Shown here: piece by piece, positions 20,449 to 57,608 of the stretch
Position numbering within the stretch: position 1 is the stretch's first letter
Layout: every line of letters begins with the position of its first letter
Source of the DNA: Bathymodiolus brooksi
Lineage: Eukaryota; Mollusca; Bivalvia; Mytilida; Modiolidae
Assembly: GCA_963680875.1 (NCBI GenBank)
Contig: OY804585.1
Location: 25,314,186 to 25,378,185 of the forward strand
Length of the DNA: 64,000 bases
Direction of reading: 5' to 3'
Program-made: the position numbers and the translations under genes
Notes under the pieces: model-generated
What the model was told of the DNA's origin: nothing
What the model saw: only the letters and a program-made list of their open reading frames with translations
Database searches by the model: none

Positions 20449-22836
20449 GTAAAAACAGTCAACAATAATTTGATACATACAAAGAAACAACAGTTAATAA
20501 CGATCATGAAAATAGTAAATTCATATATTTTTGCCGTTTTAGGTCACATGGTCCAGGTACCATGTTGAGCTATCGTCATCACTTTTACATCAGCTGTCAT
20601 CTTTATTATCATCATCCCCATCTTTGTACAGTAACATATTCTTTTCCAAAACATATCGCCGAATTGAAGAAAAAAACTTTGCAGAAATGTTCTTGTAAGT
20701 ATTCCTCATCAGAATTTATAATTTGGTGCCAATGTGAAATTAAATTCAATATGGCTACTAGAGCCCATGTGAAATTAAATTCAATATGGCTACTAGAGCC
20801 CATGTGAAATTCAATTCAATATGGCTGCTATAGCCAATGTTGCAATTTGATTGGCTGAGCTTCAAAGCTCTGTTATTCATCAACTACTACTCAGTCATTT
20901 GAAATTGAATATGATGAGAATAATTCATAAGGTGGCCAGTCCTTAGCAAATGTTTTTTGATTGGTAATCCAAAATGGCATTCAACACAGGGCACTTTTTA
21001 ACACAAGAACCTATGGGGAAAATGTGTTACATATATCTTTTCTCTGAAACAACTTAACCATCTGAAAGCAATCTTGGCCGGAATGTTCCTTTGATAATTT
21101 TAAAAAAATACATTTTTTTTGGTGTCAATCAAACCCTATAGCAAAATTAATAACTATCTTTTTTCAATGACACTATATATTGAACCCAAATTGTACATGA
21201 TCCTCTACCAGTTGTATTTTTTTCATATTGATCAGAAATTAAATGTTGTTACCATTGCAGGAAAATTTGAAAAGATTTTCCCAGCAATGGAAATAAGTAA
21301 AACTAAAAACATGTTTGAATTCAATCATTACATAAGTGATAATTAAAAATAATAAACATAGCTAAGATATAATTTATAGCCAGGCCTTTTGGTCATAAAA
21401 CATTTGAGCACAAGTTTGTACTCGTAAATGGAAAAAAAACAGCCAATCAGAACACTTTATCAAATAAATACTTTGTTCTTATTGAACAATTTTGGAATAC
21501 GAGTATAAAAATCGTACTCTGAAGTTTTATGACCACAAGGCCTGATGACTGATACAGGCCGACAGAAAGCTGTAGTTTACCAACACAACTGAAATTTTAT
21601 ACATGTAAGGAATAATAGACAATTAGAATTCAAGATTTATTTTACTTTTTAGCCGAGTTGCGACGAAGTCGAACTTGGCTTATAATATGATGAATGTTGT
21701 CCGTGCGTCAACTTTTTCTTTTCTGCACAATATCTTAAGAATGAAATGTCTGATCTAAATGAAACTTGGTACACACATGCCTGGTGGTGAGAGGAGGAAG
21801 CCTATTGATATTGAGGATCATAGAACAAAGGTCAAGGTCACAACTTCTAAAAATAGAACACAAATTTGATAAGAACGAAATGTTAGATCTAAATGAAGCT
21901 TGGTACACACATGCCTGCTGGTGAGAGGAGGAAGCCTATTGATATTGAGGTTTATTGGACAAAGGTCAAGGTCACAACTTCTAAAAATAGAACAAAAATT
22001 AGATACTTTTTTTTTGTTTCCGCACAATATCTTAAGAACGAAATGTCGGATCTAAATGAATCTTGGTACACACATGCGTGATGGTGAGAGGAGGAAGCCT
22101 ATTGATATTGAGGTTTGTTGGTCAAAGGTCAAGGTCACAACTTCTAAAAATAGAACAAAAATTTGATACTTTTTTGGTTTCCGCACAATATCTCAACTAC
22201 AAGAAACTAAGTACGCACATTCTAGCACCAAACAAAATAAATAAATATCACAGCAAAGACTAAGGTTCAGAATTATATAACTAGGCATTGTCCATCCATC
22301 ATATGTTCGCAACTCGGCTTTCGCACTTTTGGTGCGTTACTGATTTTTTGATTTTATAAGATAATTTGTTTTTCTTTTTTACTTTTAATTGATTATTTTT
22401 AGTTAATTTCATCTCGAGTCACTAGTCAGTAATATATTTTAATAGCCAGGATAACTCAAACTTTTGATATTTTTATATATAATTTTTTACTTTTTGATAG
22501 ATTATTAGTGGTTTATTTTACACCAAAGATGATTCATTAAACATCACTTAAAACTTAAAATTCTGCAATAAAGCCATTTAGATCTCATAAATTCAGTTGA
22601 AACTCAGTGTTAAAATATTTTCCTTTATATGTTTATATGTACAATGTAATTATGCAATTAAACTAATAAGTTCTCATAAATTCAATTGAAGCTCAGTTTG
22701 TGGAAATAATATAGAAACAACTCTAAATGTGTTTGACTTAAAATATAATTATGCAATCAAGCTATTTAGTTCTCTTAAATTCAGTGATTATAATCATTTG
22801 TTACTCAGTATGAGGAATTAGTATAGAGGCCGTCTT
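20449..22836 (+). repeat. 2.39-kb tandem unit, copy 2
   Basis: 2388 bp, joined to copy 1 at CCGTCTT|GTAAAAACAG. It differs from copy 1 only by scattered single bases. Confidence 0.96.
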
Positions 22837-25189
22837 GTAAAAACAGTCAACAATAATTTGATACATACAAAGAAACAACAGTTAATAACGATCATGAAAA
22901 TAGTAAATTCATATATTTTTGCCGTTTTAGGTCACATGGTCCAGGTACCATGTTGAGCTATCGTCATCACTTTTACATCAGCTGTCATCTTTATTATCAT
23001 CATCCCCATCTTTGTACAGTAACATATTCTTTTCCAAAACATATCGCCGAATTGAAGAAAAAAACTTTGCAGAAATGTTCTTGTAAGTATTCCTCATCAG
23101 AATTTATAATTTGGTGCCAATGTGAAATTAAATTCAATATGGCTACTAGAGCCCATGTGAAATTAAATTCAATATGGCTGCTATAGCCAATGTTGCAATT
23201 TGATTGGCTGAGCTTCAAAGCTCTTTTATTCATTAACTACTACTCAGTCATTTGAAATTGAATATGATGAGAATAATTCATAAGGTGGCCAGTCCTTAGC
23301 AAATGTTTTTTGATTGGTAATCCAAAATGGCATTCAACACAGGGCACTTTTTAACACAAGAACCTATGGGGAAAATGTGTTACATATATCTTTTCTCTGA
23401 AACAACTTAACCATCTGAAAGCAATCTTGGCCGGAATGTTCCTTTGATAATTTTAAAAAAATACATTTTTTTTGGTGTCAATCAAACCCTATAGCAAAAT
23501 TAATAACTATCTTTTTTCAATGACACTATATATTGAACCCAAATTGTACATGATCCTCTACCAGTTGTATTTTTTTCATATTGATCAGAAATTAAATGTT
23601 GTTACCATTGCAGGAAAATTTGAAAAGATTTTCCCAGCAATGGAAATAAGTAAAACTAAAAACATGTTTGAATTCAATCATTACATAAGTGATAATTAAA
23701 AATAATAAACATAGCTAAGATATAATTTATAGCCAGGCCTTTTGGTCATAAAACATTTGAGCACAAGTTTGTACTCGTAAATAGAAAAAAACCAGCCAAT
23801 CAGAACACTTTATCAAATAAATACTTTGTTCTTATTGAACAATTTTGGAATACGAGTATAAAAATCGTACTCTGAAGTTTTATGACCACAAGGCCTGATG
23901 ACTGATACAGGCCGACAGAAAGCTGTAGTTTACCAACACAACTGAAATTTTATACATGTAAGGTATAATAGACAATTAGAATTCAAGATTTATTTTACTT
24001 TTTAGCCGAGTTGCGACGAAGTCGAACTTGGCTTATAATATGATGAATGTTGTCCATGCGTCAACTTTTTCTTTTCTGCACAATATCTTAAGAATGAAAT
24101 GTCTGATCTAAATGAAACTTGGTACACACATGCCTGGTGGTGAGAGGAGGAAGCCTATTGATATTGAGGATCATAGAACAAAGGTCAAGGTCACAACTTC
24201 TAAAAATAGAACACAAATTTGATAAGAACGAAATGTTAGATCTAAATGAAGCTTGGTACACACATGCCTGCTGGTGAGAGGAGGAAGCCTATTGATATTG
24301 AGGTTTATTGGACAACGGTCAAGGTCACAACTTCTAAAAATAGAACAAAAATTAGATACTTTTTTTTTGTTTCCGCACAATATCTTAAGAACGAAATGTC
24401 GGATCTAAATGAATCTTGGTACACACATGCGTGATGGTGAGAGGAGGAAGCCTATTGATATTGAGGTTTGTAGGTCAAAGGTCAAGGTCATAACTTCTAA
24501 AAATAGAACAAAAATTTGATACTTTTTTGGTTTCCGCACAATATCTCAAGTACAAGAAACTAAGTACGCACATTCTAGCACCAAACAAAATAAATAAATA
24601 TCACAGCAAAGACTAAGGTTCAGAATTATATAACTAGGCATTGTCCATCCATCATATGTTCGCAACTCGGCTTTCGCACTTTTGGTGCGTTACTGATTTT
24701 TTGATTTTATAAGATAATTTGTTTTTCTTTTTTACTTTTAATTGATTATTTTTAGTTAATTTCATCTCGAGTCACTAGTCAGTAATATATTTTAATAGCC
24801 AGGATAACTCAAACTTTTGATATTATTATATATAATTTTTTACTTTTTGATAGATTATTAGTGGTTTATTTTACACCAAAGATGATTCATTAAACATCAC
24901 TTAAAACTTAAAATTCTGCAATAAAGCCATTTAGATCTCATAAATTCAGTTGAAACTCAGTGTTAAAATATTTTCCTTTATATGTTTATATGTACAATGT
25001 AATTATGCAATTAAACTAATAAGTTCTCATAAATTCAATTGAAGCTCAGTTTGTGGAAATAATATAGAAACAACTCTACATGTGTTTGACTTAAAATATA
25101 ATTATGCAATCAAGCTATTTAGTTCTCTTAAATTCAGTGATTATAATCATTTGTTACTCAGTATGAGGAATTAGTATAGAGGCCGTCTT
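22837..25189 (+). repeat. 2.39-kb tandem unit, copy 3 (35 bp shorter)
   Basis: 2353 bp. One nested 35-bp unit present in copies 1, 2 and 4 is missing near 23150-23180; otherwise near-identical. Confidence 0.96.
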
Positions 25190-27577
25190 GTAAAAACAGT
25201 CAACAATAATTTGATACATACAAAGAAACAACAGTTAATAACGATCATGAAAATAGTAAATTCATATATTTTTGCCGTTTTAGGTCACATGGTCCAGGTA
25301 CCATGTTGAGCTATCGTCATCACTTTTACATCAGCTGTCATCTTTATTATCATCATCCCCATCTTTGTACAGTAACATATTCTTTTCCAAAACATATCGC
25401 CGAATTGAAGAAAAAAACTTTGCAGAAATGTTCTTGTAAGTATTCCTCATCAGAATTTATAATTTGGTGCCAATGTGAAATTAAATTCAATATGGCTACT
25501 AGAGCCCATGTGAAATTAAATTCAATATGGCTACTAGAGCCCATGTGAAATTCAATTCAATATGGCTGCTATAGCCAATGTTGCAATTTGATTGGCTGAG
25601 CTTCAAAGCTCTGTTATTCATCAACTACTACTCAGTCATTTGAAATTGAATATGATGAGAATAATTCATAAGGTGGCCAGTCCTTAGCAAATGTTTTTTG
25701 ATTGGTAATCCAAAATGGCATTCAACACAGGGCACTTTTTAACACAAGAACCTATGGGGAAAATGTGTTACATATATCTTTTCTCTAAACAACTTAACCA
25801 TCTGAAAGCAATCTTGGCCGGAATGTTCCTTTGATAATTTTAAAAAAATACATTTTTTTTGGTGTCAATCAAACCCTATAGCAAAATTAATAACTATCTT
25901 TTTTCAATGACACTATATATTGAACCCAAATTGTACATGATCCTCTACCAGTTGTATTTTTTTCATATTGATCAGAAATTAAATGTTGTTACCATTGCAG
26001 GAAAATTTGAAAAGATTTTCCCAGCAATGGAAATAAGTAAAACTAAAAACATGTTTGAATTCAATCATTACATAAGTGATAATTAAAAATAATAAACATA
26101 GCTAAGATATAATTTATAGCCAGGCCTTTTGGTCATAAAACATTTGAGCACAAGTTTGTACTCGTAAATGGAAAAAAAACCAGCCAATCAGAACACTTTA
26201 TCAAATAAATACTTTGTTCTTATTGAACAATTTTGGAATACGAGTATAAAAATCGTACTCTGAAGTTTTATGACCACAAGGCCTGATGACTGATACAGGC
26301 CGACAGAAAGCTGTAGTTTACCAACACAACTGAAATTTTATACATGTAAGGTATAATAGACAATTAGAATTCAAGATTTATTTTACTTTTTAGCCGAGTT
26401 GCGACGAAGTCGAACTTGGCTTATAATATGATGAATGTTGTCCGTGCGTCAACTTTTTCTTTTCTGCACAATATCTTAAGAATGAAATGTCTGATCTAAA
26501 TGAAACTTGGTACACACATGCCTGGTGGTGAGAGGAGGAAGCCTATTGATATTGAGGATCATAGAACAAAGGTCAAGGTCACAACTTCTAAAAATAGAAC
26601 ACAAATTTGATAAGAACGAAATGTTAGATCTAAATGAAGCTTGGTACACACATGCCTGCTGGTGAGAGGAGGAAGCCTATTGATATTGAGGTTTATTGGA
26701 CAACGGTCAAGGTCACAACTTCTAAAAATAGAACAAAAATTAGATACTTTTTTTTTGTTTCCGCACAATATCTTAAGAACGAAATGTCGGATCTAAATGA
26801 ATCTTGGTACACACATGCGTGATGGTGAGAGGAGGCAGCCTATTGATATTGAGGTTTGTAGGTCAAAGGTCAAGGTCACAACTTCTAAAAATAGAACAAA
26901 AATTTGATACTTTTTTGGTTTCCGCACAATATCTCAAGTACAAGAAACTAAGTACGCACATTCTAGCACCAAACAAAATAAATAAATATCACAGCAAAGA
27001 CTAAGGTTTAGAATTATATAACTAGGCATTGTCCATCCATCATATGTTCGCAACTCGGCTTTCGCACTTTTGGTGCGTTACTGATTTTTTGATTTTATAA
27101 GATAATTTGTTTTTCTTTTTTACTTTTAATTGATTATTTTTAGTTAATTTCATCTCGAGTCACTAGTCAGTAATATATTTTAATAGCCAGGATAACTCAA
27201 ACTTTTGATATTTTTATATATAATTTTTCACTTTTTGATAGATTATTAGTGGTTTATTTTACACCAAAGATGATTCATTAAACATCACTTAAAACTTAAA
27301 ATTCTGCAATAAAGCCATTTAGATCTCATAAATTCAGTTGAAACTCAGTGTTAAAATATTTTCCTTTATATGTTTATATGTACAATGTAATTATGCAATT
27401 AAACTAATAAGTTCTCATAAATTCAATTGAAGCTCAGTTTGTGGAAATAATATAGAAACAACTCTACATGTGTTTGACTTAAAATATAATTATGCAATCA
27501 AGCTATTTAGTTCTCTTAAATTCAGTGATTATAATCATTTGTTACTCAGTATGAGGAATTAGTATAGAGGCCGTCTT
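25190..27577 (+). repeat. 2.39-kb tandem unit, copy 4
   Basis: 2388 bp including compensating 1-base indels. It shares private variants with copy 3, such as CAACGGTCAAGG at about 26701. It ends at CCGTCTT, after which unique sequence resumes with GTATATG, a 3-base overlap with the unit start. Confidence 0.96.
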
Positions 27578-27701
27578 GTATATGTTTATTGCTCATAAAT
27601 GTCTTGTACACCCTTTTTGGGGCCTCTGATGTTTTATTAAAAAAATTCCACTTTTTTAGCCTGCATGTAGTGTTTTCATATAAAGACCACAGAACAAATT
27701 T

Positions 27702-27880
27702 TAGTCAAACCTGCCTTAAAGGGCCCCCTATATATCAAATCACTGTCTTATAAAGGCAGTCTCATTTTTCCCATTTATGAATAGTGCATATAATTTTAAC
27801 CCGTATATAAAGGGCAATTGTTCATAAAGACCACATTTTCAGGTTCCTGTGAGTGGCCTTTATATACAGGTTTGACTGTA
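27702..27880. mobile_element. Pogo/Tigger-like MITE
   Basis: Ends TAGTCAAACCTGCC and the complement of TACAGTCAAACCTG enclose about 179 bp rich in TATAAAGG and GACCAC blocks. TA at both ends fits the Tc1/mariner-pogo target preference. Confidence 0.55.
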
Positions 27881-30580
27881 ACTGGAAATAATTTTTTTTT
27901 TCTCAGATTCTAGAAACAGAATCATAATTATCCACAAGTAGTCATTGGAGGTCGTTGTTCAAGGTTTTCATTTTTGTTTTGTGGTGATAGGATATCTTTT
28001 TTTATCTCAGAAACTACAAACTTGCTTTAACCCAAACATTTACAGAAGAGCCTCAAGATTTCAGATTTGTTCATTGCCCGGAAATAAAAAATTTTATATC
28101 TTATTTCTATAAAAAAAAAAACAATTATTTATTACTTTTAAAAATGAATGGTTTATTTTTAATACACTTTTACAATTTAAGATTCTTCATGCAATTTGCA
28201 TTTTTGCATTTTTTAGACAACATAATTATATATTTTGCAATATTTTGCTATTTTTTTTAGCATTTTGTTTCACATATTTGTTATATTTCAGATTGTTATT
28301 TTGTGTTTTATTTATTTGAATATTAAATTTTTTTATTTAACAGTGATGGTCAACAATTCCATCAATATCAACAAAATGAACAATCACCTTTCATCTTAAC
28401 TCAATGAACGCAAAAAAAACATGACGTATGTTAGGAAAATTCTGCATTTTTCTTGATGAATAAAACTGACCACCAGAATATTGACAGTTGCTAAGGTCGT
28501 GAAAGACATTATCGCTAGTATCACACTGAGTTCGACAGGACAATCTTTAATACTATGTCAAGACTTTCAAAACTGACGTTTTTGTTTTTATTGGCAATGT
28601 GATAATGTGTTTGACATCACAGACACTGACTAATCATTTTCAATATCAGAGTCATTCGGTTGATACTGACAACATCTGGCGAGATCAAAAGAAAAATGTA
28701 TAAACGATAATAAATAATAATAAATCTGGTGATTGAACTCTTACAGGGTACAACATTTTTTTAAATATTTATTTGCATATTGCATTTAAAAAGAATTATT
28801 AGACCTAAGATAAATGCACTGGTTCATAATATTAATCTTACCCTAACCCTAAGAGTAAAATTAACCAATAATCTTCTCACATCTGTGTAGAAAGATAGAC
28901 TACAGTGAACATTTTGAAATATGTATATACTTTTGACAAAGACCATGATTTAGAAGTATACAGTATTCCTCTTCTTATAAGACCACCCCTTCTGCAATGA
29001 ACAGTTTAGTAGTATTTTACTATCTCAGCCCAGTGCATCTAAAATCTGATCTTATAAGAGAGGTGGCCTTTTGTAGGAGGTGCCTTATAAAAGGGAGACT
29101 ACTCTACTTAAAATGTCACTCGTCGCAACTTCGGCTGATTCTGTACCTTCATCATACCTCGTCCGTATTACGATAGCTCTCATTGGAACTACTTTCTGAA
29201 ATCTTCAATGAAGGAGGTATTCAAATAATTTCACTTTCGAATATTCGTCCAATAATAATATATTTTCATTCGTCGCAATGTCGGCTGATTCTGTACCTTC
29301 ATCAAAGACCAATATTTTTCAAAACAAACTCATCTATTGTCACCATTTTAGAACTTATTCGCAGTGCGCAATGTTTGATTGAAGTGATACGGTCTTCCGG
29401 CGAAGAAATGTGATGCGTAGATGCATATCAAATACCGTATTACAGCCGAGGTATTGAGGGAGAGAAGCGAACTCACCCGAGGTTTGCCGATTGCTTAAAA
29501 TGTATGAATACTAAAATTCTACTGTACATGACTTATTTCCCCTTTTAAGATGTTTTTTTTTTTATTGTTGCAATTTTTAAACAATATCAGTCATAATTTT
29601 CACTGCTTACATTGAAAGTAGTAGACTAATTTCTGAATTGTACAATTATTTTTGATAATTTGATCTTTTTAGATGTTTCTATTCATTTTCCTTTTTAACA
29701 TGTTTACCTTTAAACAAATTTAATGTATATGTTTGTTCGTTATGTGTTAGATCTTTGATTAAAATATAAAAATAGATTTCTTGAGTCACATGATTTCTTG
29801 AAACATATTGTTCAGTTTTGATCATCAGATGTTCTTATTGTATCAAGAGGAATTACATTGTCAGTAACACTACGATACTCTCCATTCATCACCCGTGGTT
29901 AAGTTGAAGTCATCCTTTTGAAAATTTTACAGTCACCACCATGACTTGGTTAACTGCTACGGAGTATCTGTGTCACAAATAACTATGGATATGTTCCATT
30001 TGTCGTAATCACAATCAGGTCCTTTCCTCATTCATGATTTACCAGGTTTGTAACTTTGTAACAAGAGTAACACAATGGGTGCCACATGTGGAGCAGGAAC
30101 TGCTTACCCTTCCAGAGCACCTGAGTTTTTAGTAGGGTTCGTGTTAGTCACTCTTCGGTTTTCTGTGTAATGTTTTGTAGATCATTGTTTGTATTTGGCC
30201 ATTGTGTTGTCTGTGATTTACGGCTTGATTATCTCCCTTTGGTATCTTCAAGCTTCTCTTATATGAAAGCCATAGTTTCAGGTTTTTCCACATCGTCGGT
30301 AACCCACGGTTGATTACGATACGTTCCTCTATGGGTTACAGACGATGGTTTTTCCATAATCATATTTAGTAGTTTCAATAACAAAATAGCAGTCGCTCAT
30401 ATGTTCCTTTTAGATGAACAGATTATAAAAGATATGATCTGACCAGTCATTTTAGTATTCATTGTCCATAACCCACTGGGAATTGCCATCCGTTCATTTC
30501 CTCTAATCATTTTAATTTGCAAGGAAATCCCGTAACAGTGGTTTTAAAACAAAAAAGGAAAAAGTATGCAAATTATAGGA

Positions 30581-30726
30581 AGTGAGTGGTTGTTCAGCAA
30601 CTTTTCAGCTATATCATTGTGAGAAAATTACTTTTCAATGAGATTTTTGGTTTGACCCAACTGGGACTCGAACCATCGATCAAAAGCACTTGATGGGAGC
30701 AGCTAGCCATTACACCACTGATGCAG
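30581..30726 (-). mobile_element. Internally deleted SINE-A copy
   Basis: AGTGAGTGGTTG, the CAGCTATATC body and a tRNA-like end (complement of GGGACTCGAACCATCGAT..CATTACACCACTGATG) are all present, but the middle is missing. Confidence 0.65.
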
Positions 30727-31281
30727 TTATGCAAATTAGAAGAGGGTGGATATGGGGAACATGTTCATGGAAGAATGTGAAACAAAATAGAAATTCATGA
30801 TGAATGAAAATCATATTTCGTCCTTGCACAAAATAAATTAGGCTGTCTGCGTGAAAACAAGGTTGATCAGGACCTAGCTTTTGGCTTCCGTCATCATTCC
30901 TGTGTTTAGAAGAAAGAGTGGTTACTGGCATTTTTGTTGTTGCATGTAAATATTTATCAACCCTTTGTTATCTCCCCTTTTACTTGTAGCAATTAACCAT
31001 TCACCTATAGGCATATCTTAGTGAAACCTTTTCACTTGATTTATATATCAATTTTATGTTCACATACTGAATATAGCCGAGATACATATACTTGATATGA
31101 ACATAGTGCAGATGCCGGTACACATTTTTCTGTATGCACACATTTTTCAGATGAATGCATTTTCATTAATAACTTTATGGAAGTTTTCTGCAAAAATCTT
31201 CAATTTGAACTATCCTTAGGATCTGACATAATAGCTTGGATTCCTTAATCATGGATTAAACATCCTTTTCAAGCACAATTT

Positions 31282-31333
31282 ACAATTAGGTTTATGGGCG
31301 TTAAATGCTTTTAACGCCCATAAACCTAATTGT
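31282..31333. repeat. Perfect 24-bp hairpin
   Basis: ACAATTAGGTTTATGGGCGT plus TAAA (31282-31305) is exactly complementary to 31310-31333 across a 4-nt loop TGCT. Confidence 0.9.
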
Positions 31334-31845
31334 AACTTCAAGCCTGTTAAGAGTAGTTACTGGTGGATTTTTTCGTTGCAATATTTACCCTTAAAAAATT
31401 TCAAACATTTTAATGCTGTAATAACTTGTGAATTTTATATAAAATTATCCTCTGATTTTATACATGGTTCAAATATATCTACAAATTATGACAATATTAT
31501 ACTCAGATTTGTTGTCCTTACCATTGCTTCTGCTAGAAACCCATACCATTTTGCCAGTCAAGCTGATCATCCAAAACACCTGTTGCCTCAAGAAAAAAAA
31601 ACTAGCCTGAAGCATGCCCCTCCACAGCACCTGAGGTTTAAGTGCAAACAGTGATTTGTTATTCATACATTTGCTGTGTCTATAAGACACATATGATGCA
31701 TGATACATTTACAAATAAGCAATAAAAATAAAAAGCTGTTAGCTTGGGAACTGTAAGAGAAGTTAGACAGACAAAGTCTATACATATAAGTGAAATTTCA
31801 CAAAAATGGACTTAAGTTCAACAACCTGTAATTTTGTGAAATATT

Positions 31846-32080
31846 GAGTGAGTGAGTGATTCTTGTTTAAGGCCAACTCAGCAATTTTTCAGCTAAATCA
31901 TGGCAAGAACAAGTTAATTTTCAGTGAGATGATGATGAGGTCTGCTTTGTTCTAGACCAACACACTGTGTTGGATTGTTGTAGTGATAGCTCACTGAAAC
32001 AACAGCATGTGGATAGACATGTCACTCCAATCGGACACATTATCCTGAATCTGAGCCAACCAGTCTTTGTTCTTTCATCT
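31846..32080 (-). mobile_element. SINE-A copy, head truncated
   Basis: GAGTGAGTGAGTGAT, AGCAATTTTTCAGCTAAATC, TAGACCAACACACTGTGTTG and GAGCCAACCAGTCTTTG occur in SINE-A order. It lies just past the NDUFA9 3' end. Confidence 0.65.
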
Positions 32081-32281
32081 TAATCATGTACCCTACGGAC
32101 CTGCAGACAGACAACCAGTCACACAGGGGCCAAAAAATACACTGTCCAACTTTTAATCGTAGGGAACGTAAAAACAAATACAAAATACATACCATTTGCA
32201 ACAATACTGTAAAAGTATGAACAAATCTAATTATCGTGAACATTTAAAATGATATGAACAACATACATTGTACTGTAATAA

Positions 32282-32287
32282 TTTATT
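32282..32287 (-). promoter_or_regulatory. Candidate NDUFA9 polyadenylation signal
   Basis: AATAAA on the complement, about 140 nt after the NDUFA9 stop codon. Confidence 0.5.
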
Positions 32288-32427
32288 TCTATATTTATCA
32301 TCCATGTTGTTTTCGACAAATTTCTGAGCAGATCTGTCAAATTCCAGATTCGTACATTTTTTCATTAATTATTTAATGTTACAATGTACAAATGTACATT
32401 AAATATTTTTCAAATAATTTCAAATTG

Positions 32428-55486
<23,059 letters not shown>

Positions 55487-55989
55487 TTGGAAGTTAAATA
55501 TCAACTTTTTTTATACGTTTAATTCGCCGTAATCTAAAACGTTTTGAAGAATGTCGTTTGATCAGGTCTTAAAGGGTGTTTAATTGATATTATATATATT
55601 GTAACAAATAAAACGTTCGTCTGATTTGATGTGTCTTCGCAGGTGGATAAAGAGGCCGTTCAAGTAAACACTTGGTAACCGTTTATATTTAAGTGTGTCT
55701 GCGCAAGAATACAAGAATAAAATTTAATAGGTCTACAATGAAAAGAGAACAAAATACAATATACAACCAAAAACCACACGGTACTGATATTTAAAAACTT
55801 AATATGAGAAGGCGCGGCCTTTGAAGAGGACGGAAATATATCTGAAATTAAACAATGTTAAAAATAACTTTATAGAAAGTTAAATGAAGTTTTGGAATAG
55901 TAAATAATGTAAATTAACGAAGTTATTCTATTATGCAAATGTATGTGTATCTGTATGAGTACGTTGTAGTAACCAATTCTGGCTTATAT
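55487..55989 (-). other. NDUFA9 upstream region
   Basis: The NDUFA9 promoter should lie here, beyond the start codon at 55486. It is AT-rich, and no TATA box or known element could be assigned with confidence. Confidence 0.35.
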
Positions 55990-57113
55990 CCAACGGTAGA
56001 GTGAGCACCGTCGATTTATTGACGTTTGTGAGAGCAGATTTGAAGCTCTCAACACTAGTTGCACACACAATTGAGTCTTCTAGATGGTTTCAGTCAATTA
56101 GGGTTTTTACAAAGAATGAATTTGAGAATTGTTGTGTTTTGCTTGATGGAATGTCAAAACACTTTGTATTGTTCTTCACTTGTTTCTCGACGATGTTAGT
56201 TGCCTGGTAGTTCTCTCTTCTTTTTTTTTTTAGCAGTGATAGATCTCTTGGGTCGTGCTTTTTTTCAGGTAATCGTCTGGTTCAATAGCAGGAACCAGCC
56301 CCTCAACCACTTTGTACACAAATATAAGTTTCTTACTCGTTCTTCTCTCTTTAAATTCTTGTAGTTCGAGTTTCACAAGCAAGTTGGAGACACTCCCTTC
56401 TTCCCGTGACATATATGTAGTCTCCTGTAATGAATCTTGCTGCTTGTCGTTGGATTCTTTCGAGCATATTAATGTTTGTTTCCGTGTAGGGGTCCCATAT
56501 TATTCCTCCATACTTCATTGTTGATCGAACCAGTGAAATGTAGGCTGTTTTCTTACATTCCTGTGGACGGGGTCCGACCTATAATCCGACAGTCCGATAG
56601 TCCGATAGTCCGACGGTCCGATAGTCCGACAGTCCGATAGTCCGACAAATGCTATATTTCTTTGAAAGTTAACACTATAACATGTGTAATATGAGGCCAG
56701 AAACCGAACCGTTTACTCACCAAAGAAAGGTCCAGAACATCGGAAACACGATATCATAGACGGACAAACAATTGGCAGGGCCACACAAGAGCTAAAAAAA
56801 AACACATATATGAACAACGCGGACTCCATAAAGACCTGGATCCAATCGTGATGAACCGGTAGTGTAAGTATCCCGTATATTTTTTAGTAGCGACTACTTC
56901 AGGCTTTATTTAAGTAGCGTGTAGTCGAGTCCAGCCAAGAAAAGTCACTATTAAAAAGAAAGATGAAATAAATGAATACACAAAAAAAATAAATACAAAA
57001 AAAAGGAAAGGCCAAAAGGAGAGCGTACCAGTGTCCCCCGCCCTTTATCATGGAATATTTATGTTAAAAAGCAATGTCGACACACCAATAGAGCTGGATA
57101 CAATAATGTGTGC

Positions 57114-57400
57114 GAATTGATTGATTGATTGATTGATTGATTGCTTAAGGTCCAGCAAGCAATATTTCAGTCATATTCAGGATGAGAAAAGTTTGTAAAC
57201 AAAAAATCAGAAAGAGGGGACTCTGGGATGGGTCAACATGGGCAACGGCTTAACACAGGAACTTGTTTTTCTGTCTCTTCCGACGACAAGTTGGTTCTAT
57301 TTTTATTCCCCGGGATTCCGACGGGTGACCCTGCTATAGTCGCCTTCTACGACAAACGCATATATAAAAAGTTACGATTGAAGGAATTGTCCCTAAGTGA
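57114..57400. mobile_element. SINE family C copy
   Basis: (GATT)n start, AGCAATATTTCAGTCATATT body, then GGGATGGGTCAACATGGGCA and CGGCTTAACACAGGAAC. Related to 878-1180. Confidence 0.55.
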
Positions 57401-57608
57401 CCCTTTATATCACGGAAAGAAACAGCATCGGAATATGACAAAATAAACAACTGTGCCATGATACGCCCCCCCCCCTCTTTTATGACAATTGAAGGTCGGT
57501 TGCTCAGCGTGAGAACAGTAATTATTAATATTCTGCACTTTTTTAAACCAATTAATTGTATATACATGTACCATATGAAAACTGGCGTTTTCCAAACTGA
57601 CTAAAATC

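Larger units (their letters stand above)
27578..32281. other. Intergenic region between the 3' ends of the elongase and NDUFA9
   Basis: No coding exon recognised. It holds a pogo-like MITE (27702-27880), a direct repeat of CGTCGCAA..TCGGCTGATTCTG at 29121 and 29271 (150 bp apart), a short SINE (30581-30726), a perfect hairpin (31282-31333) and a SINE-A copy (31846-32080). The remainder is AT-rich. Confidence 0.55.

Noticed and set aside
18174..27004. Small open frames repeated four times in the 2.39-kb array
   Set aside because: Their conservation equals that of the surrounding DNA; no domain, no consistent start context, no splice structure.
28838..28858. CCCTAACCCTAA telomere-like string
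   Set aside because: Only about two TTAGGG-type units; too short to suggest an interstitial telomere or chromosome end.
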